Source: Chloroflexota bacterium (GTDB lineage: Bacteria > Chloroflexota > Dehalococcoidia > Lucifugimonadales > Lucifugimonadaceae). From it: a stretch of DNA of 5,550 nucleotides. The position numbers were made by a program, and so were the translations under genes. The stretch is taken from contig JAJCYX010000244.1 in assembly GCA_029262715.1 (NCBI GenBank), forward strand, positions 1-5,550. Reading direction: 5' to 3'. The notes under the pieces are model-generated. The model was given only the letters and a program-made list of their open reading frames with translations, was not told where the DNA came from and did no database searches. Positions within the stretch are counted from its first letter, which is position 1, and each line of letters begins with the position of its first letter. Of this stretch, positions 1 to 5,152 are shown piece after piece.

Positions 1-837
1 AGCGAAGTGCAGGTGGAGATGGGGTTGTGGTTGAACGAAAACACGCCAGAGGACGCTGTGATCGGTGCGGTTCCAGCAGGGGCGATTGGCTTCTTCTCTG
101 ACAGAGAGGTGCTGGATCTGAGTGGGAAGAACACGCATGACGCCCAGGGCACACCAGCTCTCACTTATGGTCTTGAGCAGGACGTTGACTACATTGTGGC
201 GTTTAGAGGCCCGTTCTTCGATAGTGTCGCCGGTCGGTCTATCGCCAATGAGCAGCGGGTTGCTTTTGGCAATCCGTTCACGTCAAACGTGCTGAGAGCG
301 TATGGCCCGGATGGCACCGATCTCGGCAATGAACTGCCACGTGACCAGTTCGCTGTGTTTGATCCTGCGATCCTTGAATACGACTACCGGATCATAGACT
401 CGTTGGATACGGGTAACGGCTTCGCGGCAGATGAGATATCTGAAGTTGCTCACGATTATGGGATAAGCGGTGAACGAAGCTCGCAAAGTTACACCGCTCG
501 AATCGATGAGAGCTCGGTAGTTACCGATGACGCGCGGGTTTTTCGGGTCGCAGAAGAGTTCAGTGTTAACAGCAAGACCGGCTTGCCTCTCACTATCGTA
601 AAACGCTACGACGCATCGGTCGCAGGCGCTGTCAGAGTGTTCGTTGACGGCACCGAAGCGGGTGTGTGGGAGCTGCCTGCGGAGCGCAGGTTCCTGGGCG
701 AGTCTGCTTTCACTATCCGCGGTGATCTGATCGAAAGGGACGCGGTGACCCTCAGATTTGAGGTAATTCCGGGTCGGGCTGCTATTGCAGGCAGCAGCTT
801 CTACTACTGGATACTTGTACCTGCGGAGTCCAGGTAG
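1..837 (+). CDS. C-terminal part of a GT-C/PMT-type membrane glycosyltransferase-like protein (5' truncated by window)
   Basis: The frame is open from base 1 to the TAG at 835-837, so the gene begins upstream; the GTG at base 7 is not taken as the true start. The visible 278 residues begin with WLNENTPEDAVIG (about 10-22) and PAGAIGFFSDREVLDLSG (about 25-42). This 'W-L-x-E-N-x-P-x-x-A-x-I-G ... GAIGFFS-R-x-V-x-D-L-x-G' pattern is familiar from the soluble region that follows the transmembrane helices in GT-C fold glycosyltransferases and related multi-spanning proteins (PMT or arabinofuranosyltransferase style). No membrane helices are visible, as expected if they lie upstream. The last 150 or so residues look like a beta-rich extracytoplasmic domain ending in FYYWILVPAESR. 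If the assignment holds, the missing N-terminal part would move a sugar from a polyprenyl-phosphate donor to a cell-envelope acceptor. Substrate is unknown. The tail could also belong to a non-catalytic membrane protein. Confidence 0.6.
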   Translation, partial: SEVQVEMGLWLNENTPEDAVIGAVPAGAIGFFSDREVLDLSGKNTHDAQGTPALTYGLEQDVDYIVAFRGPFFDSVAGRSIANEQRVAFGNPFTSNVLRAYGPDGTDLGNELPRDQFAVFDPAILEYDYRIIDSLDTGNGFAADEISEVAHDYGISGERSSQSYTARIDESSVVTDDARVFRVAEEFSVNSKTGLPLTIVKRYDASVAGAVRVFVDGTEAGVWELPAERRFLGESAFTIRGDLIERDAVTLRFEVIPGRAAIAGSSFYYWILVPAESR

Positions 838-888
838 CGCGGCCAGGTCGGCCGAAATTCCGGGCCTCCAAAATGGGAGCTATGGATT

Positions 889-1443
889 TTGGTCAGTACA
901 CACTCGCCAGACACTGGGTCAACTGGAAACTCGGAGCGCTCGCGCGTCTCTAACGGGGCCGGCAGGACCGGTTCTGGCAGCAAACGGATGCCGGTGAGCA
1001 GGACCGCATTATGCGAGCAATGCGGCGCAGGATTCAGGTCTAGGCAGGGACTGGCAGGCCATATCCGATTCAGGCATTCAGACGCCTCCTGGTCTGCTTC
1101 GGTTGACCGGGCAAGGGAGCAGAAGGCCGAGTCACTGGCATCTTTTTCGGCAATGCCTGCTCTCCCAAGAGCTACCGCGCTACTGATCGCAAAGCTGCAG
1201 CGTCGCTATGGCGGACGCCGTCAGGACCCGTCTCCTACCGATTGCGTTATCTGCGGGGCGGTTTGCAAGACTTCACAGGGTCTTTCGGGTCACATGCGTT
1301 ACCGTCACGGTGCGGGAGGCCAGAAACCGGACCGCAGGAGCGCTGCAGAGCTTGTGCGATACGCCCAAACGCATTCTTTACCTGAACCAGTGTCTGAAGC
1401 GGTGTGGGAGAAGGTCCTGAGAATGGAAGGCTTCCGCTGGTAA
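889..1443 (+). CDS. Small protein with two canonical C2H2 zinc fingers
   Basis: The product has 184 residues. Finger 1 is C42-x2-C45-x12-H58-x4-H63 and has the textbook core F49 and L55. Finger 2 is C119-x2-C122-x12-H135-x4-H140 with L132 kept but the core Phe replaced by Cys126. The fingers resemble each other (QGLAGHIRFRH and QGLSGHMRYRH), pointing to internal duplication, with about 55 residues between them. Spacing differs from the Ros/MucR bacterial zinc finger, whose two His are 8-9 residues apart. DNA or RNA binding is inferred. The C-terminus, VWEKVLRMEGFRW, resembles a motif in the RHH-like protein encoded at 2451-3074, and the stop follows immediately, so the protein may be a shortened version of a longer family. 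The start is uncertain: TTG at 889 has GGGAG at 875-879 (9-nt gap). An in-frame ATG at 988 would give 151 residues starting just before finger 1 but has no clear ribosome site. Residues 1-33 are low-complexity. Confidence 0.75.
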   Translation: MVSTHSPDTGSTGNSERSRVSNGAGRTGSGSKRMPVSRTALCEQCGAGFRSRQGLAGHIRFRHSDASWSASVDRAREQKAESLASFSAMPALPRATALLIAKLQRRYGGRRQDPSPTDCVICGAVCKTSQGLSGHMRYRHGAGGQKPDRRSAAELVRYAQTHSLPEPVSEAVWEKVLRMEGFRW

Positions 1444-1448
1444 GCAGC

Positions 1449-1482
1449 AAGCCGCGTTTTCATTAGGCAAAGCCGCGCTTTC
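1449..1482. repeat. Imperfect tandem repeat, 21-base period, directly after the zinc-finger stop codon
   Basis: AAGCCGCGTTTTC (1449-1461) and AAGCCGCGCTTTC (1470-1482) differ at one base and start 21 bases apart. The second copy also contains a 5-bp stem, AAAGC-CGC-GCTTT (1469-1481). It could be a weak terminator element of the zinc-finger gene or a chance duplication; no T-tract follows. Confidence 0.45.
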
Positions 1483-1598
1483 CTTTGGATGATGGCTGAT
1501 CAGTGAGGATGACTGGTGAGCGTAGGTGTTTTTTCTCGGAACTTCACCAGTTGTAGGGCGGAGTCAAATGCATACTCACTTATATATTTTCGTGTGGA

Positions 1599-1694
1599 TA
1601 TGTATGTATAGGCCGAGTACTTGTACTCGAAATGTGCGATATATATCGGCTATACAGTGACGGTTCTGGGCCAATCGAGGGCAGATACATACAT
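1599..1694. promoter_or_regulatory. Candidate protein-binding region with nested palindromes and TATGTATGTA-type sites
   Basis: TATGTATGTA (1599-1608) and its near-inverted partner TACATACAT (1686-1694, nine of ten positions) bracket the region. Inside are a perfect 7-bp-arm inverted repeat, CGAGTAC-TT-GTACTCG (1614-1629), a perfect 12-base palindrome, CGATATATATCG (1637-1648), and longer imperfect arms, TATAGGCCGA (1607-1616) with TCGGCTATA (1646-1654). The TATGTATGTA element also occurs as an inverted pair in front of the RHH-like gene at 3086-3116, so the same protein could bind both places. No gene start lies close to this copy. Operator, cruciform or recombination site are all possible; function is inference. 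Confidence 0.4.
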
Positions 1695-1774
1695 CCATGA
1701 CACCTGCGTATGACCCGCTTCGAATCCATGCTATCCCGAGACCGGGATCTCAGTTTCCAGCACCTTTATGCCGC

Positions 1775-2440
1775 TCAGGCCGTTCCCGAGAAGTATGCCC
1801 GCATTAAGGGCTCCTCCAACCAATCAACGCTGAACCAGCCGTTCTTGCCAACGAGCCGGTACACCGGCACGGGTTCATAGGCCTCGGGAACGAGGCCCTG
1901 TTCCAGATCAAAGACACCGATGATGTCCTCTGACGGCACGTCTCCCTGCGGATCCGGAGTGCGCGCGTCGAGGAGGTAAAAGTAACGAGTTGACTGTCTC
2001 CTAGCACCTTCTACGAACTCAGGAATTTGGGGAACTGTTACCGACACCAGGCGATGGAAATGCTCCATAAATTGTGGGTTCTGAACGAACTCTTCGTGAT
2101 TACTCATCACGCGCTCGGTCTCGGCATTGTCCTCAGGATTCTCGATTGGCGTCGCGTAGTGCCCCAGGATTGTGATTGGATCCAACCCGCGCTCGAATAT
2201 GACCTCCACAGGGAGATAGGTCATCACGAGGAGCATCTGGTCTTCTCGCCGGACAACAGTCGCGCCCAGATCAAAACTGGGGATCTCCTGAGTCACGTGG
2301 CAATTCTCCTGATAAAGGTCGAATTTGGTGGCGCGGCCCAACCTTAACAGGGGGTAATTTTCAAAATTGGATGACCCAGTTGCGGCCAATAGAGCGTAGA
2401 TGCCGTCACGAACGGAGTAACGGTCGGTTAGAACACTCAC
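1775..2440 (-). CDS. Hypothetical 221-residue protein, second gene of the RHH operon
   Basis: I do not recognise this family. The chosen start is GTG at 2440-2438 (MSVLTDRYSVRDGIYALL), 10 bases after the stop of the upstream gene, and a TAG closes the frame a few codons earlier. No good Shine-Dalgarno is visible, so translation may depend on coupling with the RHH-like gene. There is no signal peptide and no membrane segment; the protein appears soluble and acidic. Visible blocks are YPLLRLGRATKFDLYQENC (29-47), a hydrophobic strand-like run MLLVMTYLPVEVIFERG (69-85), ITILGHYATPIE (89-100) and an aromatic C-terminus with GWFSVDWLEEPLMRAYF (201-217). These suggest a mixed alpha/beta fold. No nuclease, NTPase or methylase motif stands out. 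Its tight pairing with a DNA-binding-like protein suggests a shared role, but nothing identifies it as a toxin or enzyme. Confidence 0.75.
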   Translation of the reverse strand: MSVLTDRYSVRDGIYALLAATGSSNFENYPLLRLGRATKFDLYQENCHVTQEIPSFDLGATVVRREDQMLLVMTYLPVEVIFERGLDPITILGHYATPIENPEDNAETERVMSNHEEFVQNPQFMEHFHRLVSVTVPQIPEFVEGARRQSTRYFYLLDARTPDPQGDVPSEDIIGVFDLEQGLVPEAYEPVPVYRLVGKNGWFSVDWLEEPLMRAYFSGTA

Positions 2441-2450
2441 TCGCAGAAAG

Positions 2451-3074
2451 CTAGGCTAGCGCGGGCTCTTGAGCCTCGGTGACTTCCTTCAGGACAGCCC
2501 AGACGACAGATGGCGCATACACGCCGACGAGCCTTGAAGGGCCTGTGACAGGCCACATCTTCTGGGCCTTGTCGAACTGGCTGCGGGGGATGCGGGCCTG
2601 CGAGTCACGCACCACTATATACTCACCGGTTACCTTGTAGCTGAACTTTTTGCCGCGGCTGGTTGCGAACCTGCGACCTTCCATCGAAACGACCTTGTCC
2701 CAAACAGAGTTGCCAATCCTGCGACCTGGAGTCGGCTCACCTGCCTCGGATGTCATGCCTGACCGACCGACACCAGCCGACTCAAGCTCTTCGTCGTACT
2801 CGATCGGCCTGACCGGTTGCTGACTCACATCTGGCGAGACACCCATCTCAACCGTGTGCTGTTCGGCCCCTGCGATATTCGGCATCCCGGAAGCGTTGAG
2901 GACTGTCGGATTGGAATCTGATGTCACTGGCCGGCCGGCAACCGCCTGTTTGACTGCATCGGGTCCGGCGCTCTCAAGCAACCTGGTCAGAAAAGCGTTG
3001 ATGCTCAGGCCCTCTTCGTGCGCAAGCTTGAATAGCGAATTGAAGATCGGCCGACTGACTATGATTCCAGGCAT
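2451..3074 (-). CDS. RHH-like DNA-binding N-terminus plus C-terminal domain of unknown function
   Basis: The product has 207 residues. ATG is at 3074-3072, preceded by a strong ribosome site (AGAGGA, complement of 3081-3086) six bases upstream. Residues 3-35 (GIIVSR, then PIFNSLFKLAHEEG, then LSINAFLTRLLES) fit the strand-helix-helix layout of Arc/CopG-type ribbon-helix-helix domains, which dimerise and bind short repeated DNA sites. Residues 40-118 are a polar, Ser/Pro/Gly-rich linker. Residues 124-197 form a compact domain: VWDKVVSMEGRRF, then TSRGKKFSYKVTGEYIVV, then RSQFDKA and SVVWAVLKEV. I have an impression of having seen this W-x-x-V ... G-K-x-F-x-Y ... VWA-[VI]-L pattern in hypothetical proteins, but know no function for it. 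It is much longer than usual RHH antitoxins (about 80 residues). An inverted repeat directly upstream suggests autoregulation. It is co-transcribed with the gene at 1775-2440. Confidence 0.75.
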   Translation of the reverse strand: MPGIIVSRPIFNSLFKLAHEEGLSINAFLTRLLESAGPDAVKQAVAGRPVTSDSNPTVLNASGMPNIAGAEQHTVEMGVSPDVSQQPVRPIEYDEELESAGVGRSGMTSEAGEPTPGRRIGNSVWDKVVSMEGRRFATSRGKKFSYKVTGEYIVVRDSQARIPRSQFDKAQKMWPVTGPSRLVGVYAPSVVWAVLKEVTEAQEPALA

Positions 3075-3080
3075 CCACTG

Positions 3081-3086
3081 TCCTCT
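3081..3086 (-). promoter_or_regulatory. Ribosome binding site of the RHH-like gene
   Basis: The minus strand reads AGAGGA six bases before the ATG at 3074, which fixes that start. The site touches the left arm of the inverted repeat at 3086-3116, so a bound repressor could also sit close to the translation start region. Confidence 0.6.
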
Positions 3087-3116
3087 ATGTATGTAGAACT
3101 AATATATACATACATA
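3086..3116. promoter_or_regulatory. Perfect 10-bp-arm inverted repeat, candidate operator of the RHH operon
   Basis: TATGTATGTA (3086-3095), an 11-base spacer (3096-3106) and TACATACATA (3107-3116) form an exact inverted repeat with arm centres 21 bases apart, about two helical turns. Each arm itself repeats TATG/TGTA units, as expected of sites bound by RHH dimers. It lies 12 to 42 bases upstream of the leftward ATG, inside an AT-rich tract (3101-3129) likely to hold the promoter. No single -35/-10 pair could be picked. Binding by the adjacent RHH-like protein is inference. Confidence 0.55.
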
Positions 3117-3160
3117 TATCTGTATATATGCCCAACGGCCACCGAGACGCACCGGCTTTT

Positions 3161-3177
3161 CCTCAAGTTATTTGAGG
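3161..3177. repeat. Short perfect hairpin, CCTCAA-GTTAT-TTGAGG
   Basis: Six-base arms (3161-3166 and 3172-3177) are separated by a five-base loop in the divergent intergenic region. The right arm coincides with the proposed -35 hexamer of the rightward promoter, so it may be an operator. There is no T-run, so a terminator is unlikely. Confidence 0.35.
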
Positions 3178-3200
3178 CTGCCCATCCAACCGGTTAAGAT
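3172..3200 (+). promoter_or_regulatory. Candidate sigma70-type promoter for the aminotransferase
   Basis: TTGAGG (3172-3177) and TAAGAT (3195-3200) are separated by exactly 17 bases and each matches four of six consensus positions. They lie 42 bases upstream of the ATG at 3243. An eight-base palindrome, AACCGGTT (3188-3195), ends at the -10. The assignment rests on pattern only. Confidence 0.35.
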
Positions 3201-3242
3201 TCCCTTGCCGTCCACAATCCCTCCCCGCAGAAAGGACTCATC

Positions 3243-4196
3243 ATGACCTCAGAGACTTCCGGAACAGGCCAGCGAACAGGCGAAAGAGTTGCCTATTTCA
3301 ACGGCGCGATCGTTCCGGAGAGTGACGTTAGAGTTCCTTTCAGGGACCGGGGTTTCAAGTATGGCGATGCTGTGTTCGATATGACCCGCACATTTGGACA
3401 CAGGATTTTCAAACTTGAGGAGCACATAGCCCGTTTTTACAACTCGCTCAAGTACGTTCAGATCGATCCGGGCATGACCCAGAAAGAGATGATCGACCAC
3501 ACAGAACGAGTGCTGGAGGCTAATCTTCCCCTGCTTGGGCCGGACGACGATTTCTGGGTTGGCCAGCGCATTTCTCGGGGTGTTGACCTGGTCGGTGGAG
3601 ACATGTGGGAGACCGCGGGCGGCCCGAATGTCATCATCGAATGCGCTCCCCTTCCGCTGAAACCGAGAGCGCGTCTGTACAAAGACGGTATAGATGTATG
3701 GATACCCTCGGTCCGGCGCACCCCGCCGGAGTCTCTCAGCCCTCGCGCCAAGTCTCACAACTACCTGAACCTGATCATGGCGGACATGGAGGCGAAGGCA
3801 CACGACCCTGAATCCTGGGCGGTGCTGCTGGACACCCGCGGGTTCCTTACCGAGGGTATCGGCTCGAACATATTCACTATCAAGGACGGCGTGCTGTACA
3901 CGCCTCGGGCCCAGTACGTTCTGGGCGGGATCAGCCGCGAGACGGCGATTGAGCTGGCGGCGAGGATCGATGTGCCGGTGGTTGAGCAGGACATTGACAT
4001 GTTCGACGCCACGACGGCCGATGAGGTGTTCCTGACATCGACATCGCTATGCATCTGCGGTGTGAGGTCGGTCCAGGGCAACCAGATAGGCGACGGCTCA
4101 CCGCACGGACCAATAACGAAGGCGCTGATGGACGCCTATGTTGACCTGGTCGACTACGACTGGCTGGGCCAGTACTTGAAGCGGCTTGAGGAGTAG
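3243..4196 (+). CDS. Class IV PLP-dependent aminotransferase, branched-chain aminotransferase (IlvE)-like
   Basis: The product has 317 residues, normal for the fold type IV family. The ATG at 3243 follows AAAGGA (3231-3236) with a six-base gap. N-terminal block: YFNGAIVPESDVRVPFRDRG (18-37), then KYGDAVFDMTR (39-49), LEEHIARFYNSL (58-69) with the arginine expected near the PLP phosphate. The Schiff-base lysine should be K170 in SPRAKSHNYLN. Residues 204-232 satisfy the class IV signature completely: E204-G-I-G-S-N209-I-F, L-Y-T at 218-220, L-G-G-I-S-R at 227-232. TSTSLCI (265-271) is the usual phosphate/substrate loop. Such enzymes exchange amino groups between branched-chain amino acids and 2-oxoglutarate in the cytoplasm. 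D-amino-acid transaminases and aminodeoxychorismate lyase share the fold, so substrate is not settled. The gene ends four bases before the next start, which it probably helps translate. Confidence 0.9.
   Translation: MTSETSGTGQRTGERVAYFNGAIVPESDVRVPFRDRGFKYGDAVFDMTRTFGHRIFKLEEHIARFYNSLKYVQIDPGMTQKEMIDHTERVLEANLPLLGPDDDFWVGQRISRGVDLVGGDMWETAGGPNVIIECAPLPLKPRARLYKDGIDVWIPSVRRTPPESLSPRAKSHNYLNLIMADMEAKAHDPESWAVLLDTRGFLTEGIGSNIFTIKDGVLYTPRAQYVLGGISRETAIELAARIDVPVVEQDIDMFDATTADEVFLTSTSLCICGVRSVQGNQIGDGSPHGPITKALMDAYVDLVDYDWLGQYLKRLEE
4188..4193 (+). promoter_or_regulatory. Ribosome binding site inside the 3' end of the aminotransferase gene
   Basis: GAGGAG lies in the last codons of the aminotransferase gene, six bases before the GTG at 4200. 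It supports this GTG as the start of the next gene and indicates translational coupling. Confidence 0.6.
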
Positions 4197-4199
4197 ATT

Positions 4200-4958
4200 G
4201 TGCCTCTTGAAAAACCAATTTGGTATCGCGATGACCGTCCGCTTTTGCCCTCTGAGATCGAAGCTGTTGTTAGGGCGAGCATCGAGAAACTATCAGGAGG
4301 GCCTGGAAAGCGATTTCAAGTACAGTCGATCGTCCTGTTGGATGCGGTGCAAACGACATTCGGTCGCGTGATCACACGAGAGTTCATAGAGTTGAATCGA
4401 CCAACGTTTGAGCACACTGCGAATGCTTACGTAAACCGCCTTTTTCGTTCAGGAGTACTCGATTCTTATTTTGTTGAGGGTCACCCATTCGTCCACGCTA
4501 CGGTACCGGTTTCAAAATGGGAGGCTATTGAGCGAGATGACCGTGTCGATTCATTGGAATATGTACAGACCATTGAATCCATCGAAGACAAAGTTTTGGC
4601 TGAACGAATAGTCAGCATGATCGCTGCAGGTGCCCATTCAGATTCTGTCGTTCGTGAATCTGTAACCATTGTCGAAGATAGGCTGAGAATCGCTGCACGG
4701 TTGGCCAAAGAAGCGGTTCCGAAACGCACTGAGTTAGCCAGTAAAGCCTTTAATCTTCAAAACGGACCACTGACATATGACGAGGACGCGTCAATTCAAC
4801 AGGGTGTAATGCAACTAATTCAGGGCTATTTTTTGGCCATCGCTAACGACTCGCACCATCGGTTAGGAGATTATGAGTGGCGAGATGTGGCCCGTATCAC
4901 TGTGTTAAGCGACTACATACTGAGCTTAATCGGAAGGTCGGAGTCGCGATCTCATTGA
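4200..4958 (+). CDS. TIGR02391/Ymh-like protein (possible HEPN fold, catalytic-type Arg replaced by Ala)
   Basis: The product has 252 residues from GTG at 4200, three bases after the aminotransferase stop, with GAGGAG six bases upstream. The C-terminal part resembles the TIGR02391 (Hypoth_Ymh) family as I remember it: an acidic-basic helix EDRLR (159-163), ELASKAF (178-184), GPL (189-191), QQGVMQLIQGYFLAIANDSHH (200-220). In that family the last block usually reads G-x-x-x-x-x-R-N-x-x-x-H. Here the Arg position is Ala215 while N216 and H220 remain. If the domain is HEPN-like, as I believe, the R-x4-6-H ribonuclease motif is broken. The N-terminal half (about 1-130) is helical-looking and unassigned, perhaps a winged helix near 55-105. 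Base composition is lower in GC than the aminotransferase gene (sampled 60-base lines: 28 and 24 G+C versus 43), suggesting later acquisition. Relatives are often linked to phage or defence contexts, but nothing here proves that role. Confidence 0.6.
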   Translation: MPLEKPIWYRDDRPLLPSEIEAVVRASIEKLSGGPGKRFQVQSIVLLDAVQTTFGRVITREFIELNRPTFEHTANAYVNRLFRSGVLDSYFVEGHPFVHATVPVSKWEAIERDDRVDSLEYVQTIESIEDKVLAERIVSMIAAGAHSDSVVRESVTIVEDRLRIAARLAKEAVPKRTELASKAFNLQNGPLTYDEDASIQQGVMQLIQGYFLAIANDSHHRLGDYEWRDVARITVLSDYILSLIGRSESRSH

Positions 4959-5045
4959 CCAGTTGTAGTGTCGTCAGGATCGCCACCCGCGAACTTCCGC
5001 GAATGATTCTGGTAGCTATCTCGTCAGCCGAATATCCTCTCTTAC

Positions 5046-5063
5046 GCACTCTTTTCCGAGTGC
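5046..5063. repeat. Short inverted repeat between the Ymh-like and pyrophosphatase-like genes
   Basis: GCACTC (5046-5051) and GAGTGC (5058-5063) form a perfect 6-bp stem with a TTTTCC loop, 88 bases past the upstream stop. There is no T-run on the + strand side, so at most it is a weak terminator or a small operator. The rest of 4959-5152 holds only a short direct repeat, CCGCGAA (4987-4993 and 4997-5003), and no gene I can support. Confidence 0.3.
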
Positions 5064-5152
5064 AGTACCTTACTCGGTCAGTACGAGAAGTGGCTTAGGG
5101 ATTACGTACTCGTGGCCAGTTCACACTGCACTATCAAGAACAGAGGCACACC

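Larger units (their letters stand above)
1444..1774. other. 331-base gene-free interval between convergent genes, AT-rich and palindrome-dense
   Basis: No convincing coding region is visible on either strand; the open frames are about 40 codons or less and resemble nothing I know. The left end holds a short tandem repeat (1449-1482). The middle (about 1560-1700) is AT-rich and packed with inverted repeats, annotated separately. The right end has a 6-bp stem, ATCCCG-AGAC-CGGGAT (1733-1748), 27 bases past the stop of the leftward operon. It lacks a T-run and is at best a weak terminator. Such density of symmetric sequence is unusual between convergent genes, where promoters are not expected. 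Confidence 0.6.

Noticed and set aside
889..1443. Ros/MucR-type bacterial regulator
   Set aside because: The two His are separated by four residues in both fingers, not the longer Ros spacing, and there are two fingers rather than one.
1546..1556. ACCAGTTGTAG, repeated exactly at 4958-4968, as possible attachment sites
   Set aside because: An 11-base match between two places in 5.5 kb is expected by chance, and no integrase lies between.
1576..1698. A 40-codon leftward open frame in the AT-rich gap (starts MDVCIC)
   Set aside because: It runs through the palindromes, has no supporting family resemblance and is short enough to arise by chance.
1733..1748. Stem ATCCCG-AGAC-CGGGAT as intrinsic terminator of the leftward operon
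   Set aside because: The stem is only six pairs and no T-run follows on the minus strand; mentioned only as a weak possibility.
1775..3074. Classical toxin-antitoxin pair
   Set aside because: Gene order and RHH-like head fit loosely, but the RHH protein is far longer than typical antitoxins and the partner shows no toxin motif.
3249..3803. Long leftward open frame opposite the aminotransferase gene
   Set aside because: It is entirely antisense to a gene with full family signatures and has no recognisable domain.
4877..5098. Rightward 73-codon open frame spanning the end of the Ymh-like gene and the following gap
   Set aside because: It overlaps the end of a better-supported gene in another frame and shows no family resemblance or clear ribosome site.
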